A stretch of 64,000 nucleotides of DNA from Candidatus Gastranaerophilales bacterium. GTDB lineage: Bacteria; Cyanobacteriota; Vampirovibrionia; Gastranaerophilales; Gastranaerophilaceae. Of the stretch, positions 35,060 to 44,467 are shown piece after piece. The stretch covers positions 1 through 64,000 of the forward strand of contig CALURL010000009.1 in NCBI GenBank assembly GCA_944323155.1, in the 5' to 3' direction. Under the pieces are notes generated by a model that had not been told where the DNA came from, did not search any database, and saw only the letters and a list, made by a program, of their open reading frames with translations. Position numbers and translations under genes: made by a program. Each line of letters starts with the position of its first letter. Position 1 is the first letter of the stretch.

Positions 35060-35866
35060 ATGAAATCAGTTAAGGAAATTTCTTTAGAAACAAAAATTAT
35101 AAACAGATTACGTAACAATCCATGCTGCCTGCAGTTGGCAGAATATCTTTTTGCAGACGATGAATTACAGGAAATGCAGGATTATGCAAATAACGTTTCT
35201 ATAAAAAGGCTCGGTTACAACGACCACGGGCCTGTGCATATGAGACAGGTTGCAGGAAATGCAATTAAAATGTTGAATATTCTCCAATCCTGCGGGATTA
35301 AAACTTCTCTTGAAGAAGAAGAAATCGGAACGTTTGAAGACAGTATGTGCGCGGTTATACTTGCAGGATTAATGCACGATTTAGGTATGACTATCGGAAG
35401 GCAGGGACATGAAGATATGTCCGCTATACTTGCACAGCCGATTATTGATAGAGCATTAATGCATGTTTTTCCAAATGATCTGCACAGACGTGTTGTTATT
35501 AAATCTCTGGCTACAGAAGCAATTATCGGTCATATGTCCACAACCAAAATTCATTCGATTGAAGCCGGTATAATTTTAATTGCTGACGGTTGTGATATGA
35601 CAAAAGGGCGTGCAAGAATTCCAATGTCAATACACACAGCACCGCGTGTCGGAGATATTCATAAATATTCTGCAAACGCAATTAACAGAATAGGAATTCA
35701 TCACGGAGAAAGAAAACCTATTAGAATTGATATTGAGATGTCTGGTGATGTTGGATTTTTCCAGATTGAAGAAGTTTTATTGACAAAAATAGATTCAAGT
35801 CCTGCAAAACAGTTTGTAGAACTCTACGCAGGCGTTGCAGGACAAGAAAGAAAATGTTATTTGTAA
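35060..35866 (+). CDS. HD-domain metal-dependent phosphohydrolase
   Basis: A 268-residue soluble protein. The metal site shows as the early histidine in NDHGPVHM (near residue 55), the HD pair in GLMHDLGM (near 105), and the aspartate in LIADGCDMTKGRAR (near 175). A C-terminal beta region follows. HD enzymes hydrolyse nucleotides or phosphate esters; the substrate is unknown. Gene ends 16 bases before the convergent MBL-fold gene. Confidence 0.8.
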   Translation: MKSVKEISLETKIINRLRNNPCCLQLAEYLFADDELQEMQDYANNVSIKRLGYNDHGPVHMRQVAGNAIKMLNILQSCGIKTSLEEEEIGTFEDSMCAVILAGLMHDLGMTIGRQGHEDMSAILAQPIIDRALMHVFPNDLHRRVVIKSLATEAIIGHMSTTKIHSIEAGIILIADGCDMTKGRARIPMSIHTAPRVGDIHKYSANAINRIGIHHGERKPIRIDIEMSGDVGFFQIEEVLLTKIDSSPAKQFVELYAGVAGQERKCYL

Positions 35867-35882
35867 TTCCAATTTAGCTTTT

Positions 35883-36650
35883 TTAAAAATTCAAAATTTC
35901 ATTATTTTCAGGAATTACTACATTGTCTAATTGTAATTTCTTTATGTCATCTCTTGTTACTGTAAGGTGACTAACTGTATCCAGATGACTTGCAACAATT
36001 GTTGAAGATTTTGTATAAGCAGAAATTGCCTTTAAGTCTTCTGTATCCATAATCAATCGTTCATTATTTAAAAGCCTTGCACCACAAGCATTGACTATAA
36101 TTATCTCCGGTTTAAAATTATCAATCGCACTTTGAACTTCATTACACCAGATAGTATCTCCGGCAAGATATAAAGTTTTTTCATTATTCACGTTAAACAC
36201 AACCCCCATAGCATCATATGGTATTCCCATAGATTCACAGGCAGGTTTCACAACTTCTCTTCTGCCATGCTGGCATTGTGTTTTATAGAAAGTAATGTTT
36301 TCATAAATTGTACCGTTTTCAGATATCACACTTACATTTTTAAAGCCTAATGATTTAATAATATTCAAATCATTATCTGATTGTACAAAAAATTGAATAT
36401 TTTTATCCAGAGCCTCCGCAGCATAATTATCCCAATGATCGGGATGATAATGAGTAAGTATAACTGCATCAACATTAACAATATCAGTAATATCTACCGG
36501 TAAATCAATTCTAGGCTGTCTGATATCAGAATTATATGCACCCTCAAAACCGGGCATATAATCTTTTGGTCCAAGCCACGGGTCAATTAAAAACCTCTTA
36601 TTTCCATAAGTAATAATTAATGTTGCGTTTCTGATTTGATTAATTTGCAT
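35883..36650 (-). CDS. MBL-fold metal-dependent hydrolase (UlaG-like)
   Basis: A 255-residue metallo-beta-lactamase-fold enzyme. The metal motif is THYHPDHWD (near residue 87), with later ligands in CQHGRRE, AGDTIW and SHLDTVSHL. The opening strands (ATLIITYGNKRFLIDPWLG) are typical for UlaG-like hydrolases acting on small molecules. It follows adenine deaminase by 9 bases, so the two share an operon and it may act on a purine-related or sugar compound (inference). Confidence 0.82.
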   Translation of the reverse strand: MQINQIRNATLIITYGNKRFLIDPWLGPKDYMPGFEGAYNSDIRQPRIDLPVDITDIVNVDAVILTHYHPDHWDNYAAEALDKNIQFFVQSDNDLNIIKSLGFKNVSVISENGTIYENITFYKTQCQHGRREVVKPACESMGIPYDAMGVVFNVNNEKTLYLAGDTIWCNEVQSAIDNFKPEIIIVNACGARLLNNERLIMDTEDLKAISAYTKSSTIVASHLDTVSHLTVTRDDIKKLQLDNVVIPENNEILNF

Positions 36651-36659
36651 AAAAACCTC

Positions 36660-38378
36660 CTATAAAAACAAATCTGTAACTTCTAATTTTTTAACATCAA
36701 TAAGTCCTTTATCAGTAATTTTTATCTCAGGAATTACAGATAATGAAAGAAATGCCATACTCATAAAGGGATCTGCAATTTGACAGCCGATTTTTTGAGA
36801 CGCTGTTTCCAGTTCTGCAATTTTTTGTTTTACTTCTTCAAAAGGCTTGTCAGACATTAAGCCTGCAATTGGCAAAGGTAGATGAGCTAATGTTTTTCCA
36901 TTTTCTACAATAATCTTGCCACCTTGAGATTTGACAAGTTCAACAGCAGCATAATACATATCTGCATCATTTGTTCCGATAACTATCATATTGTGGCTGT
37001 CATGTGCGACAGTTGAGGCAATTGCTCCGGATTTTAAACCAAAACCTTTGACAAAACCAAGTCCGATATTTCCTGTGGCTTTATGTCTTTCGATTACTGC
37101 AATTTTCAAAATATCATTGTCGATATCTGAAACTGCCTGATTATCTTTAATTTTTGGAATCTCAACAGAAAGCTTTGTTATCAACTGTTTTGGTATAACA
37201 TTTATTACTTTGATTTTATTTTTGCTTTGAGGAAGTTTTATCTGCAAATCTTCAAGGTTAAGATATTTGATATTAACAGACCCTCTAAGCGCAGGAAGTT
37301 TAAACGCATTCATATCAACAATTGTTTTACCATTTTGCGCAACAAGCTGACCGTTTTTAAAAACCATGGCAGGTTCAAAAGTTTCAAGATTTTCAAAAAC
37401 TGCAATATCCGCTTTATACCCAGGTGCAATTGCGCCAAGATTTGGGAGTTTAAAATATTCTGCTGTGTTAATGCTTGCCATTTGAATAGCTTTAATCGGA
37501 TTTACACCGTTTTTCACAGCTTTTTTAACCATTCTTGAAATATGTTTTGTAAGATGCTTAGGATGCCTGTCATCTGTTACAAACACACATTTTCTGGTAT
37601 TATACTGCTTCATTACAGGGATTAACGGTTCCAAATCTCTTGCGCCTGTGGCTTCTCTAATCATCAAATACATTCCAAGCCGCAGTTTTTCAATTGCTTC
37701 TTCAGAAGTTGTGCATTCGTGATCGGAGGCAATACCTGAGGCGACATAAGCATTTAAATCTTTTCCGCCCAAATGCGGTGCATGCCCGTCAATTCTTTTG
37801 TTCTTATCAAGCCCTAATTGAATTTTGCTCAATACGCTGTTATCACAAGAAATTACACCAGGGAAATTCATCATCTCTGCAATACCTAAAACCCATGGAG
37901 CATCAATTAATAGTGCCAGATCATAACTGTTAAGTTCAACGCCTGAAGTTTCCAAATCAGTCGCAGGAACACAAGACGGAAGCATCATATAAACATCAAG
38001 CGGAAGATTTTTTGTCGCCTCTCTCATAAAACTAATTCCCTGTAATCCCATAACATTTGCAATTTCATGCGGATCAGCTATTACAGTTGTTGTACCGGAT
38101 GCAAGAACAAGCTTTGCAAACTCAGAAGGCATTAACATAGAACTTTCCAGATGCACATGCCCGTCTATAAATGACGGGGTTACATAAGCACCATTAACAT
38201 CAATTTCTTTTTTACCTTTATATCCTTTATCAATACCTGCAATTGTATCGCCGATTATTGCAATATCAGTTTCATAAATCTCTTCTGATAAAACATTTAC
38301 TAACTTTGCATTTTTTATAACTAAATCGGCTAATTCATCGCCTTTGCTAACCTTTATAATTTCTTCCAAATTTTTCAT
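36660..38378 (-). CDS. ade: Adenine deaminase
   Basis: A roughly 570-residue amidohydrolase turning adenine into hypoxanthine for purine salvage. Metal-binding motifs are DGHVHLESSM, DGHAPHL and SDHECT, and the C-terminal adenine deaminase domain has AHDSHNMIVIG. Three starts are possible: GTG at 38393, ATG at 38387 and ATG at 38378. The AAGGTGAG ribosome site fits best with 38378, which is used here. It heads an operon with the MBL-fold hydrolase. Confidence 0.93.
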   Translation of the reverse strand: MKNLEEIIKVSKGDELADLVIKNAKLVNVLSEEIYETDIAIIGDTIAGIDKGYKGKKEIDVNGAYVTPSFIDGHVHLESSMLMPSEFAKLVLASGTTTVIADPHEIANVMGLQGISFMREATKNLPLDVYMMLPSCVPATDLETSGVELNSYDLALLIDAPWVLGIAEMMNFPGVISCDNSVLSKIQLGLDKNKRIDGHAPHLGGKDLNAYVASGIASDHECTTSEEAIEKLRLGMYLMIREATGARDLEPLIPVMKQYNTRKCVFVTDDRHPKHLTKHISRMVKKAVKNGVNPIKAIQMASINTAEYFKLPNLGAIAPGYKADIAVFENLETFEPAMVFKNGQLVAQNGKTIVDMNAFKLPALRGSVNIKYLNLEDLQIKLPQSKNKIKVINVIPKQLITKLSVEIPKIKDNQAVSDIDNDILKIAVIERHKATGNIGLGFVKGFGLKSGAIASTVAHDSHNMIVIGTNDADMYYAAVELVKSQGGKIIVENGKTLAHLPLPIAGLMSDKPFEEVKQKIAELETASQKIGCQIADPFMSMAFLSLSVIPEIKITDKGLIDVKKLEVTDLFL

Positions 38379-38466
38379 ATTTCTCATTCTCACCTTTTTA
38401 CCATAATAGCATGAGGAAAATTTTTATAATATAGATTAATTTAAAATTTTAGATTATAATAGAATT

Positions 38467-39126
38467 ATGGATTTTGATATAGAAATTTGGTTACAAGAAC
38501 TTACAAAACGCTTATTTGATACGTTCAATGAGCGGATAAAATTCTTCGGACTCCAAGGAAGCTATAAGCGCGGCGAAGCTAACGAGAATAGCGATGTTGA
38601 TCTGGTTGTTATTTTTGATAAATTAAATTTTGAAGATTTGCAAAGATACAGAAATGTTATTCAATCAATGCCGTTTTCTGAAAAAGCCTGCGGCTTTGCT
38701 GCTGATGAAAAACAAATTAGAAATTGGCCTAAATATGACCTGTTTCAACTATCAAATGACACAGTTTCTTTGTATGGAAATCTTGAAGATTTTATCCCTG
38801 AGATTACCAAAACAGACGTTGAAGAGTTTGTAAAAATTAATCTGGCAAATCTATTCCATATGCTAAACCATGCATTTATCTTTGAAAATAAAAGCATTGA
38901 TGTTTTAAAATCTGCATACAAAACAGCTTTTTTCATACTACAAGGGAAATATTATATTCAAAGTTCAAAATATATTCCGACTAAACAGGAATTGGCTGAC
39001 AAAATTCAAGGAATAGAAAAACAAATTTTATTAACCAATATCAACTGGGAATCACTTGAAATTGGAAACAACAAAAACTTTTACTATGAAACAATTCTAA
39101 ATTGGATTGCTGAAAATATTACTTGA
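38467..39126 (+). CDS. Nucleotidyltransferase-domain protein
   Basis: A 219-residue protein. Residues 20-60 hold the minimal nucleotidyltransferase signature: GSYKRGEANENSDVDLVV, that is G-S then D-x-D. The C-terminal 100 residues are helical, like the HEPN-type or KNTase C-terminal partner domains. It may modify a small molecule, RNA or protein with AMP. TATAAT at 38455-38460 sits 6 bases before the ATG and no ribosome site is seen, so the mRNA is probably leaderless. It overlaps the convergent MurF-like gene by 8 bases. Confidence 0.75.
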   Translation: MDFDIEIWLQELTKRLFDTFNERIKFFGLQGSYKRGEANENSDVDLVVIFDKLNFEDLQRYRNVIQSMPFSEKACGFAADEKQIRNWPKYDLFQLSNDTVSLYGNLEDFIPEITKTDVEEFVKINLANLFHMLNHAFIFENKSIDVLKSAYKTAFFILQGKYYIQSSKYIPTKQELADKIQGIEKQILLTNINWESLEIGNNKNFYYETILNWIAENIT

Positions 39127-40504
39127 TAGCATTTTTCAAAAGAGTAATGGTTTTATATAAACCTATTGAATGTGATGATTTTACAAAAATATAATCCCCA
39201 TCCTTAATCCAGTTCATAATATCTTTGTTTAATTCATCAACATTTTCGTAATACTCTCCGGCATAATCAAATTTAATTACATCCCATAGGGGTTTCATCT
39301 CTTGAGAGCACAAAATCACACGTGCAGGATTTATTCTTTTTATTGTTTCAGCAAGTTCAAGATGATATTTTTCAGAGTCTTTTCCACACTCTGTCATCCC
39401 GCCGAGAATTAACAAACGCGATTTGTCATCACCTGCAAACATTTTATAAAAACCTTCAAGAGAAGCCTTCATTGAAACAGGGTTCGCATTATAAGACTCG
39501 TCCATAACCGTAATATTTCTATCAGGCGGAATTTTTCCGCTAAAAATTTCTCCGCGGCCGGATAAAGATTTAAAATTGTATAATTTTTCTATTGCCTCAT
39601 CAGGCGAAATCCCGCATTCCATAGCAGCAGCAACAGACATTCCAATATCAAGAAGAATATGTTTTGGCAAAGGTTCATCAGAAACCTTATAACTTTTACC
39701 TTCTATAACAAGGCTGTCTGAATCTTCGCTAACTACCCTTATATTACTGTCCAAACTTTCACCGACTGTCACAAGCTTTAACTTTCTTTCTGCAATCATA
39801 TCTTCAAAAATATCGAAATAAGGAATTTCACGGTATAAAATTGCTGCCCCCCCCCCTGACATTGAAGAAAATATTCTGCTTTTTCTAAAAGCAACATCAC
39901 GTAAGGTTTCGTTACCTGTCAAATGAACAGGGGCTATCGTTGTTATTATTGCAATATCCGGAACTGTCAAAGATGAATTTCTCAACATCCCGCCGCCAAC
40001 AGATGTTTCAATAATCCAATAAGGATCTTCCACAGAAAAAGTTGTCATATTCCAGCCTATTCCCCAGGAAGTATTTGTTTTATTAAGGTTTGAACTTGCG
40101 CCGTAATCTTTTAGGATATCATAAACCATACTAGTTGTGGTTGATTTACCTGAACTTCCTGTTATTGCAATAACTTTACCTTTGTAATGACTTCTTATAT
40201 ACCTTGCATAAGCAAATATAGCTTCGCTTGTATCATCAACCTCAATTACCGGTTTGTTATACTGAAATAATTCTTGAGCATGCCCTTTTGAACACATCAA
40301 GGCAGAAGCTTTGTCCATAATAAGGCTTCTGTGCTGCGGCATAATCCCTCTTTTTTCATCATCAAAACGAATTAATGCAATATGATCTTGTTTAAAACCG
40401 TCATACCAGATTTTTAAACCACTTGCACTCCAGCCAGCAGGCATATTGTAAAATCTGCAATAAGGATAACTTTCTATAAGTTTTTCTTTTGTCCAAAAAT
40501 TCAT
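39119..40504 (-). CDS. MurF-like UDP-MurNAc-tripeptide D-Ala-D-Ala ligase
   Basis: A roughly 461-residue Mur ligase family ATPase. The ATP loop is ITGSSGKSTTT, the central domain has the NKTNTSWG and ETSVGGG stretches, and a later YNANPVSM motif is typical of MurF. The start at 40504 avoids the overlap with the gene upstream; the frame itself is open to 40546. A run of ten G (coding strand) encodes the GGG of MSGGGAAIL at 39847-39856; slippage there would frameshift the gene. It may be the main MurF or a second Mur-type ligase. Confidence 0.82.
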   Translation of the reverse strand: MNFWTKEKLIESYPYCRFYNMPAGWSASGLKIWYDGFKQDHIALIRFDDEKRGIMPQHRSLIMDKASALMCSKGHAQELFQYNKPVIEVDDTSEAIFAYARYIRSHYKGKVIAITGSSGKSTTTSMVYDILKDYGASSNLNKTNTSWGIGWNMTTFSVEDPYWIIETSVGGGMLRNSSLTVPDIAIITTIAPVHLTGNETLRDVAFRKSRIFSSMSGGGAAILYREIPYFDIFEDMIAERKLKLVTVGESLDSNIRVVSEDSDSLVIEGKSYKVSDEPLPKHILLDIGMSVAAAMECGISPDEAIEKLYNFKSLSGRGEIFSGKIPPDRNITVMDESYNANPVSMKASLEGFYKMFAGDDKSRLLILGGMTECGKDSEKYHLELAETIKRINPARVILCSQEMKPLWDVIKFDYAGEYYENVDELNKDIMNWIKDGDYIFVKSSHSIGLYKTITLLKNAIK

Positions 40505-40508
40505 CTGA

Positions 40509-40886
40509 CTAAAAACCCATTGGCGCAAACATTCCGCCCATTCCACCCTGCATCATTAACATGCTGTTTGAGCTGTCATAGTTTTGAGGGAAATTGCTAT
40601 AATTCATTGGTGCACGTCTTACAGCATCAGGATCCTGATTAACTATTTGTCTTGCAGAAACAGGACGGTGTGAAAAATTAATTTCTCCCTCATCATCCAT
40701 TTCCACCATTCCTTCTTCATACTGCAAATCAGAGGCAGACAATGGCGGAACTTTAAAATTTGATTTATTAGTCATTCCAGAAAACTTGTTTGCAGGAGTC
40801 ATATTAACATTCACTTCATCTGCCATTGCAGGAAGAGTCAAAATTGTCAAAAAAGATAATAGAAGTAATTTTTTTATCATATTCAC
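40509..40886 (-). CDS. Small exported protein, Met/Gly-rich C-terminus
   Basis: A 125-residue protein with a clear signal peptide (KKLLLLSFLTILTLPAMA, cleavage near residue 22). The mature part is polar and ends in a Met/Gly-rich tail (MLMMQGGMGGMFAPMGF). It ends 4 bases before the MurF-like start, so the two are co-transcribed. No family recognised. Confidence 0.7.
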   Translation of the reverse strand: MNMIKKLLLLSFLTILTLPAMADEVNVNMTPANKFSGMTNKSNFKVPPLSASDLQYEEGMVEMDDEGEINFSHRPVSARQIVNQDPDAVRRAPMNYSNFPQNYDSSNSMLMMQGGMGGMFAPMGF

Positions 40887-40936
40887 CTCAAATTTTTAAT
40901 TACATTATATCAGAAATTAATAAAATAAAAAAACTT

Positions 40937-41683
40937 TTAACAATTTTTTATTAACTTCAATACTGCACTGTGCCTGTTTGTTGTGGCGTTTTCTTTTCTA
41001 TAGGAAAAGAACATATCATTATCACATACAGTACAATAAGGACAAACATCAATTTCTTCAACGCCTGCTTCCAGCAATTGCTGTTTATTAATGTTTTTCA
41101 AATCAACAAAAATTTCACCGTTTCGTATTTCAAAAAGCCCTGAAAAATCATTTACCGTGGCTTTTAATTTTTCCAAAACTTCTTGTCCTACATTATAGCA
41201 GCACATAGAAATTGCAGGCCCTATAACGGCTTGAATATCTTCAGGATTTGAGCCAAAATCCTTAACCATTTTTTCCACAGTAACTACAGCGATTTTACCT
41301 GCTGTACCGCGCCAGCCGGCATGAGATACTGCTCCGATATTTAGTTTTTTATCATAAAGAATTACAGGAGTGCAGTCAGCAAAGTTCAAAAAAATTGCGT
41401 TCTCAAAATTATCCAAAATCAATCCGTCAGTATCAGGATAATTTTTCTTGTCAGGGTTAACTTTTTCAACATTATTTGTATGCGTCTGCGATGGTGTTAT
41501 AAGCTTGTTTTCACTAATTTTCAGGTAATCACAGATAATCTTTTTATTTTCATTGACTGCTGTTTCATATTCAGCCTCTTTGGTTTTTATAAAGCTTTCC
41601 CGTGTTGTGAAAAAATGTTCAACTCCGCTTAATATATCACTTCTTAAAACTTTTTTACCGTTAATTTCATCAAAATAAAACAT
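40937..41683 (-). CDS. YfiH/laccase-domain purine nucleosidase-type protein
   Basis: A 248-residue protein of the Cu-oxidase_4/YfiH family. It shows SQTHTNNV (near residue 66), the cysteine in NFADCTPVI, and HAGWRGTAGKIA, which together bind a metal. Recent work assigns the family purine nucleoside phosphorylase and deaminase activity; older annotations say polyphenol oxidase or peptidoglycan editing. A TATAAT lies 6 bases before the ATG with no ribosome site, so it may be leaderless despite following another gene by 19 bases. Confidence 0.88.
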   Translation of the reverse strand: MFYFDEINGKKVLRSDILSGVEHFFTTRESFIKTKEAEYETAVNENKKIICDYLKISENKLITPSQTHTNNVEKVNPDKKNYPDTDGLILDNFENAIFLNFADCTPVILYDKKLNIGAVSHAGWRGTAGKIAVVTVEKMVKDFGSNPEDIQAVIGPAISMCCYNVGQEVLEKLKATVNDFSGLFEIRNGEIFVDLKNINKQQLLEAGVEEIDVCPYCTVCDNDMFFSYRKENATTNRHSAVLKLIKNC

Positions 41684-41702
41684 AAAAATATTATATCATA
41701 AA

Positions 41703-43685
41703 TTAACTTTTAATAATATCATTTTTAAGCAGGTCTTTGTTAACATGGTTTAATACATCATACTTGTATGTCTCATAACCCTTAATTTTTCCTTCATCAG
41801 AAAGTGCTTGAACTGTGTTTAAATTTTTAACAAGATTATGTTTCATCATTCTATGGTGTTTTATAAAATAAGAGAAAGAATCGCCGCCTTTTTCTTTATT
41901 ACATTCTTTGCACATAACAACAAGATTTTTCTTATTATCACTTCCGCCAAGAATAGATGCCTCTAGATGATCTTTCGTTGCAACAGAACCGCTGAATATA
42001 TTCATAAATATAACTTTCATTTTGTCATCAGCCGGATAGGAAGACATATCTTTATACAATAAACGCTGAGCTCTATACTTTTTATTTATATTAGCACGCA
42101 TTTTATAAAATAAATCATCTTTACCAAGTCCTTCCATCTTGCCTATAGTTTGAGATAAAAGCGCAACATAATCATTCATCGGAAACGCATTTTTACTATT
42201 TAATTTTATAAATCGCTCAGACTGTTTTATATATTCCTTAAAACAGTTTCTTGTCTGCTTGTGGTATTTGCCAAGTAATTTCGGAGAACTTAATTTGTTG
42301 TTATATGCTTCCAGAGTAACTTTAATGGACTTATTAAAATATGATTTAAGCGCCTTTAACATATCTTCCTGTGAAATCTTTGGATTTTCTTGAAGAAGTC
42401 TCTGGAATTCTTCAACTAAAGGTTTGTAAATATTTCTTACATATTCCATATGAGAGTTTACAAAATCATTCAATTCATGCATATCTTTTGTTTTAAAAAT
42501 CTCATCTTCGAGTGCAAGCCGCTGTTTATGAGTAATAGTTTTTTGACCGCAGCAGGCGCATGGAATATCTTCAACATTCACAAGCTCAAAATCAAAATTT
42601 TTAACTTCATCTACAAACATTTTACATTTCAGTTTAAATAAAGCGCCTTCTTCCCTAAATTTTCCCTGCTTTGCGAGATTTTTCACAAGACGATTAACCT
42701 CAACAGGATAATTAAGATTATTATAAAATTTACCTTCCAAAGCGGCATTGCTTATATCTTCAATATAATTATCAAAATTATTGATAATACTTTGATCCTG
42801 AAGGATTTCTGTAGGAAGATTTATACAATTTTCTTTACACTGGCGGCATTCTAAAATTTTATTATAATTTGCAGTATTACCTTCTTTAAGATTTTTTGAA
42901 ACATGATTAATCATTCCCTCTGATTGTCCGAAAAGATTTCTCAAAACAATTTCAAGACGCGACATATTATTACCTTTTGCAACATTGCTGTTTGTAAACA
43001 CAAAACAATACGAATTTGCATCACGAATTTTATTTTTTAATTTCTGATAAATTTCCCATTTATCTTTTGCTTCTAGATTATAAAGAGTTTCTGCCAGCAT
43101 ATACTTATATGATTTATAATTTGTGTCACCACGTTCAACCAATTTAAATAATTCAGACTTATATTTATAACAAATCTCTTTATCATGTTCAGAAAGCTTT
43201 TGTGACTTCATATATTCATTAATATCACTATTAGTTCTTTTCAAAACACCAAGATATCTCTTAATAGAACCTGCACTCAAAACATTCAAAAGATGTTCCA
43301 ATTTCAAACCAGGAACTTTCTGTAAAAAATCTTCGCTGTATTTTATAGCCGGTTTAAAAATTGGATTAATATTTTCTTCATGCTTTTTCAAAAAATTTAT
43401 AAAATCAGCAGGAGTTTTTATATTGTTTTTACCCTCTTCAACCAATTCCTCGAAATTTTCTTTATTAAGCATAATAGTGTTGCACATTGGACAGTGTATA
43501 CCACGGAGCGACATAAGCTGTTCTGTAAGATAATTATCCTGCATGCCTCTAAAATTTAAAGGGAAATATGATAAGCATGGCAACATAGTAGAATTTTGAG
43601 TCTGCTCAGGCTTTTCATGTTTAACCAAATTATTATGATAATTACTATTTATATTAAATGAGGGTAATATTTTTATGACTTGCAT
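41703..43685 (-). CDS. Tandemly duplicated split HNH-like protein
   Basis: A 660-residue protein built from two similar halves. Half A has CPMC (65-68), helical filler, H261, N275 and CRQC (280-283). Half B has CACC (376-379), D572-H573, N587 and CKEC (592-595). Both halves share a KP pair (111-112 and 421-422) and nearly equal CxxC spacing (215 and 216). The C-terminal unit (KDHLEAS, then NLVVMCKECNKEKGG) reads like an HNH/endonuclease VII type site. Half B keeps D-H and looks active; half A has N-H and may not be. An upstream LNFRG motif is at 43-47. Nuclease activity is an inference. Confidence 0.7.
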   Translation of the reverse strand: MQVIKILPSFNINSNYHNNLVKHEKPEQTQNSTMLPCLSYFPLNFRGMQDNYLTEQLMSLRGIHCPMCNTIMLNKENFEELVEEGKNNIKTPADFINFLKKHEENINPIFKPAIKYSEDFLQKVPGLKLEHLLNVLSAGSIKRYLGVLKRTNSDINEYMKSQKLSEHDKEICYKYKSELFKLVERGDTNYKSYKYMLAETLYNLEAKDKWEIYQKLKNKIRDANSYCFVFTNSNVAKGNNMSRLEIVLRNLFGQSEGMINHVSKNLKEGNTANYNKILECRQCKENCINLPTEILQDQSIINNFDNYIEDISNAALEGKFYNNLNYPVEVNRLVKNLAKQGKFREEGALFKLKCKMFVDEVKNFDFELVNVEDIPCACCGQKTITHKQRLALEDEIFKTKDMHELNDFVNSHMEYVRNIYKPLVEEFQRLLQENPKISQEDMLKALKSYFNKSIKVTLEAYNNKLSSPKLLGKYHKQTRNCFKEYIKQSERFIKLNSKNAFPMNDYVALLSQTIGKMEGLGKDDLFYKMRANINKKYRAQRLLYKDMSSYPADDKMKVIFMNIFSGSVATKDHLEASILGGSDNKKNLVVMCKECNKEKGGDSFSYFIKHHRMMKHNLVKNLNTVQALSDEGKIKGYETYKYDVLNHVNKDLLKNDIIKS

Positions 43686-43809
43686 ATAATGAGTAAAGTT
43701 CAGACATATAATTTTTTGCTAAAATATGACGATTAGTTAATATAAAAATACAATTGCAAAAAATAAATAAACATGTTAATATTTTTCGGGTTAAACAAAG
43801 GAGACTTAT

Positions 43810-44448
43810 ATGAAAGAAAGTTTACAAAAGTATTTGGTAGAATTTATCGGGACGTTATTTCTGGTATTAACAGCCGGATGTTCTATTTTCGGCAACGGGC
43901 AAACAATTCCTGCCATTGCAATCGGGCTAATATTAATGGTAATGGTTTATGCAGGCGGACAAATTTCAGGCGGACATTACAATCCTGCTGTTTCACTTGC
44001 AGCAGCAATAAGAGGAGCTCTTGGATGGCGTCATATAGCTTTCTACTTTATTGCACAAATTTTAGGCGGACTAATTGCTGTATGTGCGGTTAAATATGCT
44101 GTTGTTGTTCCTCCAATAGAAGCTATGCCTAATTTTAATATCCCTGCATTAATTCTTGGAGAATTTTTATTCACATTTGCACTGTGTTATGTTGTTTTGC
44201 TGACTGCAACATCAAAAGCTGTTGAAGGTAATTCATTCTACGGTCTTGCAATAGGTTCAACTGTTACCGCAGGAATATTTGCAGTAAGTTCTTTTTGCTT
44301 AGCAGCATTCAATCCTGCTGTTGCAACAGCGTTTTTTGCACTCGGTGTTATTAACCTTAAATCATGGTTAATTGTAATAGCAGCAGAACTTGTTGCAGGT
44401 GCACTGGCTGCACTGGTTTATAAATTCTTATCTAACGACAGAACATAG
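43810..44448 (+). CDS. Aquaporin / glycerol facilitator family channel
   Basis: A 212-residue MIP channel with six membrane helices. Both half-helix motifs are present: NPA in GGHYNPAVSLA (near residue 60) and NPA in AFNPAVATAFF (near 173). It would pass water or small solutes across the inner membrane. A GGAGAC ribosome site lies before the ATG. The short loops and no long insert favour the aquaporin branch over GlpF, but this is not certain. Confidence 0.92.
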   Translation: MKESLQKYLVEFIGTLFLVLTAGCSIFGNGQTIPAIAIGLILMVMVYAGGQISGGHYNPAVSLAAAIRGALGWRHIAFYFIAQILGGLIAVCAVKYAVVVPPIEAMPNFNIPALILGEFLFTFALCYVVLLTATSKAVEGNSFYGLAIGSTVTAGIFAVSSFCLAAFNPAVATAFFALGVINLKSWLIVIAAELVAGALAALVYKFLSNDRT

Positions 44449-44467
44449 AAAAAATAAAATTCAAAAA

